A stretch of DNA of 64,000 bases, taken from Sphingobacteriaceae bacterium (lineage in GTDB: Bacteria > Bacteroidota > Bacteroidia > B-17B0 > Aurantibacillaceae). The stretch is from assembly GCA_016715905.1 (NCBI GenBank), contig JADJXI010000004.1, positions 372,001 to 436,000 of the forward strand. The letters run 5' to 3'. The notes beneath the pieces are model-generated. The model ran no database searches, was not told the DNA's origin, and worked only from the letters and a program-made list of their open reading frames with translations. Made by a program: the position numbers and the translations under genes. Shown here in pieces: positions 50,520 through 59,313 of the stretch. Positions within the stretch are counted from its first letter, which is position 1. Every line of letters starts with the position of its first letter.

Positions 50520-51998
50520 ATGGCTTCTCATTCAACAAGTAACAGGTTTGTTCCCGAAGGACTAACTTACGATGACGTATTGTTAGTGCCCGGTTATTCC
50601 GAAGTATTACCTCGTGAGGTAAATATTTCCGGTTATTTCAGCAAAAAAATAAAACTGAATACGCCTATAGTTTCAGCTGCTATGGATACAGTTACTGAAT
50701 ATAAAATGGCCATTGCCTTGGCGCAAGAAGGCGGTATAGGTGTGTTACATAAAAACATGACTATTGAAGAACAAGCTGCGCAGGTAAAAAAAGTGAAAAG
50801 AAGTGAGAGTGGGATGATTCTTGATCCGGTTACATTAAATGAGAGCGCCACCATTAAGGATGCTTTAGCGGCAATGGCTGAACATAAAATTGGCGGGATT
50901 CCAATAGTGGATAAAGGCAATAAATTAAGCGGTATAATTACAAACCGTGATTTAAGATTTGAAAAAGATTTTTCTAAATCTGTTCTTAAAATCATGACTC
51001 CCAAATCCAAAGTTATCTCAGCGAAAGGCGGCATCACCTTAAAACAAGCCGAAGATATTTTACAATCACATAAAATTGAAAAACTACCTATTTTAGATAG
51101 TAGCGGTAAATTAATTGGTTTAATTACCTATAAGGATATTATAAAGATAAAAGTAAGACCAAATGCCTGTAAAGATGAGTTGGGAAGATTAAGAGTTGCG
51201 GCAGCGGTTGGAGTTACTGCAGATACTATGGAAAGAGTAGATGCCCTTGTGAAAGCCGGCGTTGACGCCGTAATCATTGATACCGCGCATGGGCATAGTA
51301 AAGGCGTAATCGCTAAATTAAAAGAAGTTAAATCAAAATATAAAAACTTGCAAGTAATTGTAGGTAATATAGCAACAGGTAAAGCTGCTTTGGATTTAGT
51401 AAAGGCCGGGGCAGATGCGGTTAAAGTCGGTATTGGTCCGGGTTCAATTTGCACAACTCGTGTTATTGCCGGTGTTGGTGTGCCTCAACTAAGTGCAATA
51501 CTTGAAGTAGCTGAAGCATTAAGGGGCAAAGGAGTTCCCTTAATTGCGGATGGAGGTATTCGATTTACCGGCGATTTGGTAAAAGCTTTAGCTGCCGGTG
51601 CGGGAACCGTTATGATGGGCGGCATGTTTGCGGGTACTGAAGAGAGTCCTGGTGAAACTATAATATTCGAAGGAAGAAAATTTAAATCTTATCGCGGAAT
51701 GGGTTCCTTAGAAGCTATGCAAAAAGGAAGTAAAGACCGATATTTCCAAGATGCGGAAGATGATATTAAAAAACTAGTCCCTGAAGGAATTAGCGGCAGA
51801 GTGCCTTATAAAGGAAACCTGGCTGAAATTGTTTATCAACTCATTGGAGGTATTCGTGCCGGTATGGGATACTGTGGTGCAAAAAAAATGCAAGAGTTAC
51901 AAAAAGCGAAATTTATTAGAATAACCGCAGCAGGTGTTAAAGAAAGTCATCCACACGATGTAGTAATTACCCGAGAAGCGCCAAATTACAGCAGATAA
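50520..51998 (+). CDS. guaB: IMP dehydrogenase
   Basis: NAD-dependent IMP dehydrogenase, the first committed step to GMP. 492 residues: N-terminal catalytic half with YDDVLLVPGYSEVLPREV and PIVSAAMDTVTE, two CBS domains (about 100-220, MAEHKIGGIPIV and ILQSHKIEKLPIL), then the core barrel DGVDAVIIDTAHGHS-type motif (DAVIIDTAHGHS), the catalytic-cysteine loop GSICTTRVIAGVGVPQ (about 309-324) and flap YRGMGSLEAMQKGS. Length fits the family. First gene of an operon with def (4-base gap). Its own promoter box is at 50481. Confidence 0.96.
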   Translation: MASHSTSNRFVPEGLTYDDVLLVPGYSEVLPREVNISGYFSKKIKLNTPIVSAAMDTVTEYKMAIALAQEGGIGVLHKNMTIEEQAAQVKKVKRSESGMILDPVTLNESATIKDALAAMAEHKIGGIPIVDKGNKLSGIITNRDLRFEKDFSKSVLKIMTPKSKVISAKGGITLKQAEDILQSHKIEKLPILDSSGKLIGLITYKDIIKIKVRPNACKDELGRLRVAAAVGVTADTMERVDALVKAGVDAVIIDTAHGHSKGVIAKLKEVKSKYKNLQVIVGNIATGKAALDLVKAGADAVKVGIGPGSICTTRVIAGVGVPQLSAILEVAEALRGKGVPLIADGGIRFTGDLVKALAAGAGTVMMGGMFAGTEESPGETIIFEGRKFKSYRGMGSLEAMQKGSKDRYFQDAEDDIKKLVPEGISGRVPYKGNLAEIVYQLIGGIRAGMGYCGAKKMQELQKAKFIRITAAGVKESHPHDVVITREAPNYSR

Positions 51999-52002
51999 TA
52001 AA

Positions 52003-52608
52003 ATGATTTTACCAATTGTAGTATACGGAGATCCCGTTCTCAGAAAAGTGGGATTAGATATTGATAAAGATTATCCTGGACTTGAACAATTGATAAAGGA
52101 TATGTATGATACAATGTATAATGCCAGTGGCGTGGGTCTTGCGGCACCGCAAGTCGGAAAAGCCATTCGTTTATTTATTGTAGATACTCGACCTTTTGCA
52201 GAATCAGAGGACGACGATGACGATGATGAAGAGTTTACCCCGGAACAAATATTAATACTCAAAGATTTTAATAAAATTTTTATAAACGCCAGGATTTTAA
52301 ATGAAGATGGAAATGAATGGAGTTTTAGCGAAGGCTGCTTAAGTATTCCAAAATTAAGAGAAAATGTGGTTCGGAAACCTGATATCGAAATTGAATATTA
52401 TGATGAAAATTTCGTGAAGCACACCGAAAAGTACGATGGTATAATAGCACGCGTAATACAACATGAATATGATCATATTGAAGGTGTTTTGTTCACCGAT
52501 AAAATAAGTCCGTTTAAAAGAAAAATGATTTCCGGAAAATTAAATGATATTGCCAAAGGCAAAATCCATGCCGATTATAAAACAAAAGTTTATCGCCCTA
52601 AAAAATGA
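52003..52608 (+). CDS. def: Peptide deformylase with an acidic insertion
   Basis: Metalloenzyme that removes the formyl group from new N-termini. 201 residues with all three motifs: GLAAPQVG (about 45-52), EGCLS (109-113) and HEYDH (153-157). Between motifs 1 and 2 it carries an acidic run (ESEDDDDDDEE, about 67-77) that enlarges the domain compared with the usual ~170-190 residues. Whether this is a flexible loop is inference. Sits 4 bases after guaB; the downstream TPR lipoprotein gene overlaps its end by 4 bases. Confidence 0.94.
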   Translation: MILPIVVYGDPVLRKVGLDIDKDYPGLEQLIKDMYDTMYNASGVGLAAPQVGKAIRLFIVDTRPFAESEDDDDDDEEFTPEQILILKDFNKIFINARILNEDGNEWSFSEGCLSIPKLRENVVRKPDIEIEYYDENFVKHTEKYDGIIARVIQHEYDHIEGVLFTDKISPFKRKMISGKLNDIAKGKIHADYKTKVYRPKK

Positions 52609-53228
52609 TAAATAAGTTAGCTGTATATTTTATTTTGTTGGTAAACCTTTTAATGCTTTCTTGTTCTGATAAAGAAAAAGAAAAGGTTACAGTTAAAGAT
52701 AGTATAATAACCGATGATGATAAATATCGTGATCCAAAGAACTATTTTAAAGATTGTAAAGCCTTGTTTGCAAAAGCACAAAAGTTAGATAGCATCTTAT
52801 ATACGCAAGAAGAATTAGACAAAAACACAGCCAATCAAGCAATAAAAGCTTTTACAGATTACGCTTATTATTGTAAAAATGACAGCTTAAGTCCTATTTT
52901 CTTGATAAAAACAGCTCAGGTTGCATTAGCAATCAATAACGTTACACAAGCTAAAGTAAATCTGGAAAAGTGTATACAAGATTATTATCAATTTGAAGGA
53001 ATAGCCTCTGCTTTTTTTCTGCTTGGACAATTGTATGATGAAAAAGAGTATTTAAATAATGAAGAAGAGGCGAGAAGAATTTATCAGGAACTCATTGACC
53101 GTTATCCGAATAGTCCGGAAGCAGAAAGTGCAAAGGGAGCAATAAAGTATTTAGGTATGACGGATAAAGAAATAATAAATGAACTCAAGCGAGAAGCTAA
53201 ATCGCAACCAAAAGTAACCATTCAATAA
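52605..53228 (+). CDS. TPR-containing lipoprotein
   Basis: 207-residue lipoprotein: signal with lipobox LLMLSC (Cys20), then an acidic linker and helical TPR repeats (FIDYAYYC... from about 75 to 190; motifs PIFLIKTAQVALAINN, SAFFLLGQLYDEKEY, ARRIYQELIDRYPNSPEAESA). The last resembles TolA/BamD-like tetratricopeptide proteins that scaffold envelope complexes, but no specific partner can be named. ATG overlaps def by 4 bases (ATGA), a sign of translational coupling, and the zincin gene starts 1 base after its stop. Confidence 0.8.
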   Translation: MINKLAVYFILLVNLLMLSCSDKEKEKVTVKDSIITDDDKYRDPKNYFKDCKALFAKAQKLDSILYTQEELDKNTANQAIKAFTDYAYYCKNDSLSPIFLIKTAQVALAINNVTQAKVNLEKCIQDYYQFEGIASAFFLLGQLYDEKEYLNNEEEARRIYQELIDRYPNSPEAESAKGAIKYLGMTDKEIINELKREAKSQPKVTIQ

Positions 53229-53229
53229 A

Positions 53230-54081
53230 ATGAGATTGCAATGTAAAGTAATTCAGATTGCAGTACTTATTTTATTTTTCCCTTTCTATTACGTTTCGGC
53301 TCAAGTTGATTTTACCGGACTAAAGGAATTCTACAGTACTAAAACAGCATTTAAATTAAATGATTCTTTGTATACAAAATGGTCTGCTCAAAAAAATGCA
53401 CCATTTTGTTATGTATACGTTTCTAAAAAAAATCAGGTTCAAAATGTTTTTAGCGCTGCATTTATTTATTGCGGTACGGATTCTTCAAAATCATTCAGTA
53501 CCAGTAAATCCTATGAAAAAATAGGTTATAGTACATTTAATTACAAAACATTTGGCACTTCTGAAGCATTGATTACTGAAAATTTAATGTCTTTTCCTTC
53601 TGAATCTGCATCCTTTATAGTCATGCATGAACTAACGCATAACTATATTAAAGATAATCAACTAAAAATCCCTTACGTTTTAAATGAAGCTATGTGTGAA
53701 GTTTTGGGAATTTATTTTTGTGGAGAGTTTTTCAGCATCAAGCAAAATCAATACAATATTAATAAATTCAAAAGCGATACCATGGCCTTAAAACAAATCT
53801 ATCGTTTAATAAACTCTACGGTTTTAAAAATAAATGCCGATAGCATGCATTGTAATCAGTATTGTGAGCAGGCCGAAAAGGAAATTAATAAGATTACAGT
53901 TAACTTAGATCAGTTTTACAAAGGAAGATTTAATTACCCCGTAAATACCGCATATCTATTGAAAAACCAGAATTATTCCACTTATTTTTTCGATATTGAA
54001 AAATTATTTTTATCAAATAAAAATTTCTCTAATTTTATCCATGAAGTAAAAAATTATGCAAACCGAATAAATGAAAAATAA
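53230..54081 (+). CDS. Putative exported zinc metallopeptidase (HExxH...E)
   Basis: 283 residues with a signal peptide (to about residue 24, ending VSAQ) and a zincin-like motif: HELTH (133-137) followed 15-19 residues later by NEAMCEV (152-158), the spacing of gluzincins, in which a Glu of that second motif serves as third zinc ligand. Family name not recognised; outside the motif there is little to compare. If active it would be a periplasmic or surface peptidase. It is fourth in the guaB-def operon and overlaps the DUF423 gene by 11 bases. Confidence 0.65.
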   Translation: MRLQCKVIQIAVLILFFPFYYVSAQVDFTGLKEFYSTKTAFKLNDSLYTKWSAQKNAPFCYVYVSKKNQVQNVFSAAFIYCGTDSSKSFSTSKSYEKIGYSTFNYKTFGTSEALITENLMSFPSESASFIVMHELTHNYIKDNQLKIPYVLNEAMCEVLGIYFCGEFFSIKQNQYNINKFKSDTMALKQIYRLINSTVLKINADSMHCNQYCEQAEKEINKITVNLDQFYKGRFNYPVNTAYLLKNQNYSTYFFDIEKLFLSNKNFSNFIHEVKNYANRINEK

Positions 54082-54487
54082 AAAACAAGTATTTATAATA
54101 GGTCTGTTTGGCGCAAGTGCTGTAGCATTAGGCGCTTTTGGTGCGCATAGCTTAAAAGGATTTCAGACAACGGGATTGGTTAGTGCCGATCAGGTTAATG
54201 GTTTTGATACAGGTGTAAAATATCAAATGTACCATACCTTGGCCTTGTTAGCAGTTTTTATTCTTAATCAAAACTATTCCGGCAAATATTTAAATTGGGC
54301 TCGGCGTTTTTTCATTTATGGAATATTGTTATTCAGCGGCTCCTTGTATCTTATCACTACCCGAAATTTGTTGGGTGCCGAATTTTTAAAAGTTTTGGGT
54401 CCGGTTACTCCAATTGGCGGTTTGTTATTTATTTTAGGTTGGTGTATGCTGTTATTCACCGCTTTTGATAATAAGTCTAACAATTAA
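54071..54487 (+). CDS. DUF423 small membrane protein (YgdD-like)
   Basis: 138 residues, four predicted membrane helices: GLFGASAVALGAFGAHSLKG near the N-terminus is the DUF423 hallmark, followed by YQMYHTLALLAVFILN and ARRFFIYGILLFSGSLYLITT, and a C-terminal GGLLFILGWCMLLFTAF. Function unknown in any organism; the family is widespread. It closes the guaB operon, its ATG lying 11 bases inside the zincin gene. Confidence 0.87.
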   Translation: MKNKKQVFIIGLFGASAVALGAFGAHSLKGFQTTGLVSADQVNGFDTGVKYQMYHTLALLAVFILNQNYSGKYLNWARRFFIYGILLFSGSLYLITTRNLLGAEFLKVLGPVTPIGGLLFILGWCMLLFTAFDNKSNN

Positions 54488-54548
54488 TTCTTGATTCAAT
54501 AATTCCAAAAATGCAATTTTATTTGCATATTTACCTAAACGATACACT

Positions 54549-54884
54549 ATGAGAAAATTAAGTATTTTATTAGTTGCACTCTTTACGCTTTTCATAAATA
54601 AATTGCATGCACAAGATGATAATCCGGCTAAAAAAGCAGGTTGTACCTTACGCGTAGATTTTGGAAGTCCAGGAAGTGGAATTGATTTAAAAGCCTACGA
54701 TAATATTAAAAAACTAATTACCGATAATAAATTGGAGATGAAAGAAGTTCCGAATGGAAGAGAAGGCGAAGTTTATTTTTGCCTATCCTTAAAAGAGTTA
54801 AAACGTTGTAAGAAGAAGAAATTTATTAAAGAGTTGAAAAGTAAGGCCAAGGAAGGTCAATACGTTTCTGTATCAACTAGTTAG
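54549..54884 (+). CDS. Small exported hypothetical protein, 111 aa
   Basis: Function not recognised. Signal peptide MRKLSILLVALFTLFINKLHAQ. The mature ~88 residues have LRVDFGSPGSGIDLKAYDNIKKLI and end with a Lys-rich helix (LKELKRCKKKKFIKELKSKAKE); the composition is basic with two Cys in the mature part. Stands alone between the guaB operon and pckA. No promoter box identified. Confidence 0.68.
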   Translation: MRKLSILLVALFTLFINKLHAQDDNPAKKAGCTLRVDFGSPGSGIDLKAYDNIKKLITDNKLEMKEVPNGREGEVYFCLSLKELKRCKKKKFIKELKSKAKEGQYVSVSTS

Positions 54885-54943
54885 AGGTTCAAAACTTTGA
54901 ATTTTCTGTGGAAAAACTGCCAATCGAAGGCTTGTTATTTCAT

Positions 54944-54951
54944 TATCTTTG
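54944..54951 (+). promoter_or_regulatory. Putative -7 box (TATCTTTG) for pckA
   Basis: Exact TAnnTTTG, 26 bases before the ATG at 54978. Confidence 0.45.
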
Positions 54952-54977
54952 CAATCTAAATCATTGGATTTTTTATT

Positions 54978-56591
54978 ATGAACGAAATAGGATTAAGAGC
55001 ACAGGATGCAAGTGTTGCTCAACTCGGTTTATCTAATGTTGAAATGGCTTATTGGAACTTGCATCCAAGTGAGCTTGTTGAAGAAACTGTTAGCAGAGGA
55101 GAAGGAGTTTTAACGGATGTGGGCGCTTTAGCGATAGATACCGGTGAGTTTACCGGAAGGTCTCCTAAAGATAAATTTGTAGTATATGATGAGAATACCA
55201 AAGATAGTGTTTGGTGGGGGGATGTGAATAATCGTTTTGATGCTGATAAGTTTGACGTGCTTCATCATCGCATGTTGGCTTATTTAGGAGGAAAAGAAAT
55301 ATGGATTCGCGACTCTTATGCGTGTGCCGATCCAAAATACAGAATTAATATTAGAGTGGTAACTGAATTGCCTTGGAGTAACTTATTTGCAAATAATTTA
55401 TTTTTACGACCTACAGTAGATGAAATTAAAAATTTCAAAAGTGATTGGGTTATTATTTGTGCACCCGGATTTAGAGCCGATCCTAAAATTGATGGTACTC
55501 GTCAGCATAATTTTGCAATTCTGAATTTTACCAAAAAAATGATTTTAATTGGTGGTACGGGTTATACAGGTGAAATTAAAAAAGGAATTTTTGCTGTACT
55601 CAATTATATACTTCCGCATGAAAAAGGTGTTTTACCTATGCACTGCTCGGCTAATATTGGCGAGAAAGGTGATACTGCCATATTTTTTGGTTTATCCGGC
55701 ACAGGTAAAACAACTTTAAGCGCCGATCCTAACAGAAAATTAATTGGTGACGACGAGCATGGCTGGAGCGATAAAGGAGTGTTTAATTTTGAAGGTGGAT
55801 GTTATGCTAAATGTGTTGATTTATCGGCAGAAAAAGAACCACAGATTTTTAATGCCATAAAATTCGGCTCTTTACTAGAGAATATTAATTTTTACGACGG
55901 AACAACTACAGTAGATTACGAAAACATTTCAAAAACCGAAAATACACGAGTAAGTTATCCATCTAATTATATTTTAAATGCAGTTAATCCTGCAGTAGGT
56001 GATGTTCCAAAGAATATCTTCTTTTTAACTTGTGATGCTTATGGTGTTTTACCTCCAATTTCAAAATTAAGTCCGGCACAGGCCATGTATCATTTCATAA
56101 GTGGTTACACCGCAAAAGTAGCCGGCACAGAAATGGGCGTAACCGAACCTACCTTAACTTTTTCGGCATGTTTTGGCAAAGTATTTTTACCCTTGCACCC
56201 AACAAAATATGCTGAATTATTGGGCGAAAAACTGAAAAAAGGAAATGTTAATGTTTGGTTACTAAATACCGGTTGGGTGGGAGGAAAGTATGGCGTAGGA
56301 AGTCGTATTAAATTATCCTATACTCGTGCACTCATTACGGCAGCTTTAAATGGCGAACTTGATAAAGTTGAATATGGCAATACACCTTATTTCAAATTAG
56401 CATTCCCTAAAACATGCAATGGAGTTCCTTCTGAGATTTTAGAACCTATTAATGCATGGAAAGATAAAGCTTCTTATAATCAAACAGCGCAGAATTTAGC
56501 TAGCTCTTTCGTTAAAAACTTTGAACAATATGCTTCGGCAGCTAATGCTGAAATATTAGCAGCCGCTCCGCAAGCTCAGGTAACTGCTTAA
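54978..56591 (+). CDS. pckA: ATP-dependent phosphoenolpyruvate carboxykinase
   Basis: Gluconeogenic enzyme converting oxaloacetate and ATP to phosphoenolpyruvate and CO2. 537 residues, the usual length. Seen: FTGRSPKDKF (about 55-64), the substrate region RINIRVVTELPW, the P-loop GLSGTGKTTLSADP (about 236-249), kinase-2 motif LIGDDEHGW (about 255-263) and GGKYGVGSRIKLSYTRALI near the C-terminus. It ends in an Ala/Gln-rich tail. Single-gene unit with its own promoter box and a clear terminator (56608-56642). Confidence 0.97.
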   Translation: MNEIGLRAQDASVAQLGLSNVEMAYWNLHPSELVEETVSRGEGVLTDVGALAIDTGEFTGRSPKDKFVVYDENTKDSVWWGDVNNRFDADKFDVLHHRMLAYLGGKEIWIRDSYACADPKYRINIRVVTELPWSNLFANNLFLRPTVDEIKNFKSDWVIICAPGFRADPKIDGTRQHNFAILNFTKKMILIGGTGYTGEIKKGIFAVLNYILPHEKGVLPMHCSANIGEKGDTAIFFGLSGTGKTTLSADPNRKLIGDDEHGWSDKGVFNFEGGCYAKCVDLSAEKEPQIFNAIKFGSLLENINFYDGTTTVDYENISKTENTRVSYPSNYILNAVNPAVGDVPKNIFFLTCDAYGVLPPISKLSPAQAMYHFISGYTAKVAGTEMGVTEPTLTFSACFGKVFLPLHPTKYAELLGEKLKKGNVNVWLLNTGWVGGKYGVGSRIKLSYTRALITAALNGELDKVEYGNTPYFKLAFPKTCNGVPSEILEPINAWKDKASYNQTAQNLASSFVKNFEQYASAANAEILAAAPQAQVTA

Positions 56592-56607
56592 AATCAACAA
56601 CACATTT

Positions 56608-56642
56608 AATCCTCTTACTGATGAAGTAAGAGGATTTTTTTT
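56608..56642 (+). terminator. Rho-independent terminator of pckA
   Basis: AAT-CCTCTTACT / AGTAAGAGG-ATT stem (arms 56608-56619 and 56625-56636) with a GATGA loop and a run of eight T (56635-56642). Confidence 0.88.
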
Positions 56643-56691
56643 ATAATTTAATAGAACTTAACAGTTCTTAATACTTATATTTACTAATCAA

Positions 56692-58914
56692 GTGAATTGG
56701 ATAAAAATAGGCTGTCTTTTGACTTTGTTTTCTTTGCGTTGTATAGCGCAAGAAGGCTTAGAGAAAAAGTATAAAAGGATCGATTCTTTAAAATTTATAC
56801 TTGCCGAAAGCAAAATAGATACCGTTAAAGTTGATGTTTTAATTAAAATCGCAAAATCGTATTTAAGAATTGACGAAGTGGATGAAGCGGTTAATGCAGC
56901 TGCCGACGCACTTACTATTTCCGGAAATATAGGATTTAAGAAAGGAATTGCATTATCCTATATGTTACTTGCATCTACTAGTAGAGATAAAGCCGATTAC
57001 GATAAAAGTGAAGAGTATTATAACAAATCCCTAATCATTTTTCAGGAGCTAAAGGATCAAAAAAATATTGGCTTAATATATGGTCATTTAGGCATACTTT
57101 ATCGTTTAAAAGGAGACTTATATCAATCGAAAAAATGTCAAGAGAAATCACTTCTGATAGCTAAAGAAACTAAAGATTCTTCGGCTATTTGTACTTCTTT
57201 AAATTCCTTAGGCGCAGTATCCTTTGAAATTGGTGAAAGATCTATTGCACTTGATTATTATATTCAGGCTTCCCGAATTGCTCAAAAATTAAATTTAAAA
57301 AAAGAAATTGCCTCTACCTTAAATAACATAGCTAATATTTATATTTCCTCAAATAATTTTGAGAAAGCAATAGAGTATTACGAAAGAGCTTTGCAAATAA
57401 ATGAAGAAATGGGTTATAAAAAGTGGCAGGCTATTAATTTATCCAATTTAGCCAGTTGTTATAGTCATTTAAAAAATTACGATAAAGCCTTAGAATTATT
57501 GCATTTGTCTAAACAAATAAGAGATGAATTGGGCGATAAAAAGGGCTTAACTTTTGTAATCTTTAATTTGGCTGAAACATATTCATTTATGGGAAGTATA
57601 GACGAAGCAATTGCTAATTACAATGCTTGTTTAAATTCTGTTATTGAATTGGGGGATAAAAATAAAATGGCAGATTGTTATGTTAGACTTGGACTCATTT
57701 ACGCTAAAAAAGGAGATAAAAAGAAAGCAGTTGAATATATTGAAAAAGCCATTCAAATTGCTTCAAAACTAGAGTCTAGGTTTGTTTTCATTGATATATA
57801 CTATAACGCTTCAGAAGTATACAATATTTTGAAAAATTTTGAGTTAGCGTTTAAATATCATAAAGGCTATACTCAAATTAGTGATTCGTTTATCAATCAG
57901 AAAAACAATGAACAAATTGCGTTGTTGAATACTAAATATGATGCCGAACAAAAGGATATACAGATTAAATTATTGAATATTGAAAATGAAAAAAATCAGG
58001 CGATTAACGAGTCTACACAAAAAGAAAAAAATATTATTATTGTTTCCGGGTCTTCCATTTTGTTATTGATTTTCATTGTTACTATCATTACGTTCAGAGC
58101 TTATCGTAGAAAAAAGAAAGACAATAAAGAAATTAAAACTCAAAAGGAAATTGTAGAAAGTAAAAGAAAAGAAGTGGAGGCCAGTATTACTTATGCTTAT
58201 CGTATTCAATCGGCCATTTTACCTTCAGATCAATTTATAGCAGATACTTTACCGCACGCATTCGTTATTTATAAACCAAAAGATATTGTAAGTGGAGATT
58301 TTTATTGGGTAGAAAAAATCCGCAATAAAATACTAATTGCTGTGGTTGATTGCACAGGTCATGGAGTTCCAGGTGCTATGATGAGTGTAGTGGGCTATAA
58401 CGCATTAAACCGTACAGTTAAAGAATTTAATTTATCGAAACCTTCATTAATATTGGATAAACTGAATGAGTTGGTAGAAGATACATTCGCCAAATCAAAA
58501 TCTACTTTAATGGACGGAATGGATATATCACTGTGTTTATTTGATCCTGATAGTCTTGTTATTGAATGGGCAGGCGCTAATAATCCTTTATGGATAATTA
58601 GCAATAATGAATTAGTTGAAATTAAAGGCGACAAGCAACCTATTGGTAAATTTGAAAATCGAAAACCGTTTACCAATCACACTAAACAACTAAAAAAAGG
58701 AGATCAATTGGTTTTACTAAGTGATGGCTTTGCAGATCAATTCGGCGGACCAAAAGGAAAGAAATTTAAGTACAAAAAATTAATGCAAGTATTACTCGAG
58801 TTACAAGGCAAAGCAACGGTGGAACAAAAAATCAATCTGGAGCAAGAATTTGAAACTTGGAAAGGTAATCAAGAACAAGTTGACGATGTGTGTCTGTTTG
58901 GATTAAATGTTTAA
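56692..58914 (+). CDS. TPR sensor protein with SpoIIE-type PP2C phosphatase domain
   Basis: 740 residues, GTG start (56692-56694). Signal peptide (about 1-19), then a periplasmic TPR array (about 30-420; repeats such as ALSYMLLASTSRDKADYDKSEEYYNKSL and GLIYGHLGILYRLKG, each with [A/S]xxxLG patterns), a membrane helix (about 443-465, IIVSGSSILLLIFIVTII), a basic coiled coil (to about 500), and a SpoIIE PP2C domain (about 510-740: IQSAILPS, PKDIVSGDFYW, VVDCTGHGVPGAMMS, LSDGFADQFGG, QVDDVCLFG). Sensor-phosphatase architecture common in Bacteroidota: TPRs outside the cell membrane, phosphatase inside. Converges on a histidine kinase/response regulator pair; a link is only suggested by position. 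Confidence 0.9.
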   Translation: MNWIKIGCLLTLFSLRCIAQEGLEKKYKRIDSLKFILAESKIDTVKVDVLIKIAKSYLRIDEVDEAVNAAADALTISGNIGFKKGIALSYMLLASTSRDKADYDKSEEYYNKSLIIFQELKDQKNIGLIYGHLGILYRLKGDLYQSKKCQEKSLLIAKETKDSSAICTSLNSLGAVSFEIGERSIALDYYIQASRIAQKLNLKKEIASTLNNIANIYISSNNFEKAIEYYERALQINEEMGYKKWQAINLSNLASCYSHLKNYDKALELLHLSKQIRDELGDKKGLTFVIFNLAETYSFMGSIDEAIANYNACLNSVIELGDKNKMADCYVRLGLIYAKKGDKKKAVEYIEKAIQIASKLESRFVFIDIYYNASEVYNILKNFELAFKYHKGYTQISDSFINQKNNEQIALLNTKYDAEQKDIQIKLLNIENEKNQAINESTQKEKNIIIVSGSSILLLIFIVTIITFRAYRRKKKDNKEIKTQKEIVESKRKEVEASITYAYRIQSAILPSDQFIADTLPHAFVIYKPKDIVSGDFYWVEKIRNKILIAVVDCTGHGVPGAMMSVVGYNALNRTVKEFNLSKPSLILDKLNELVEDTFAKSKSTLMDGMDISLCLFDPDSLVIEWAGANNPLWIISNNELVEIKGDKQPIGKFENRKPFTNHTKQLKKGDQLVLLSDGFADQFGGPKGKKFKYKKLMQVLLELQGKATVEQKINLEQEFETWKGNQEQVDDVCLFGLNV

Positions 58915-58938
58915 TTCCTTTGTTATGGAATTTTAGGG

Positions 58939-59313
58939 TTATAAATGATTATAATAAATATTAATATAACCTATAATTTGATCGATATCCACCGGTTTAA
59001 TAAATAAATGACTTTGTTTTATCTCCTCAATTTGTTTTTTAGTATCTTCATATGAATTGCCGGTGGTAAATGCAATGGGACAAACAATTCCATTATTCCT
59101 GATTTTAATTGCGGCCTGAATACCATTACCTTTATTTTTTAATTGTATATCTAAAATAATCAAATCAGGTTGTATTTCAGTCGCAGCCTGAACAGCTTCT
59201 TCTTCACTTGTAACATGTTTAACTTCAAAATTCTTTTTTACCAAAATAATTTTTAAGACGTTCGCAATTAGCAACTCATCTTCTACCAATAATATTTTAG
59301 AAATTGTTTTCAC
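58939..59313 (-). CDS. Single-domain response regulator (CheY-like)
   Basis: 124 residues, just a receiver domain: acidic pocket Glu11-Asp12 (VEDE), phospho-acceptor Asp55 in LIILDIQLK, Thr in FTTGNS (about 89) and the KP pair in FIKPVDI. No output domain, so it probably passes phosphate on or acts by protein contact. It overlaps the upstream histidine kinase by 4 bases (59310-59313), a sign of coupling, and converges on the SpoIIE gene 24 bases away. Confidence 0.92.
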   Translation of the reverse strand: MKTISKILLVEDELLIANVLKIILVKKNFEVKHVTSEEEAVQAATEIQPDLIILDIQLKNKGNGIQAAIKIRNNGIVCPIAFTTGNSYEDTKKQIEEIKQSHLFIKPVDIDQIIGYINIYYNHL

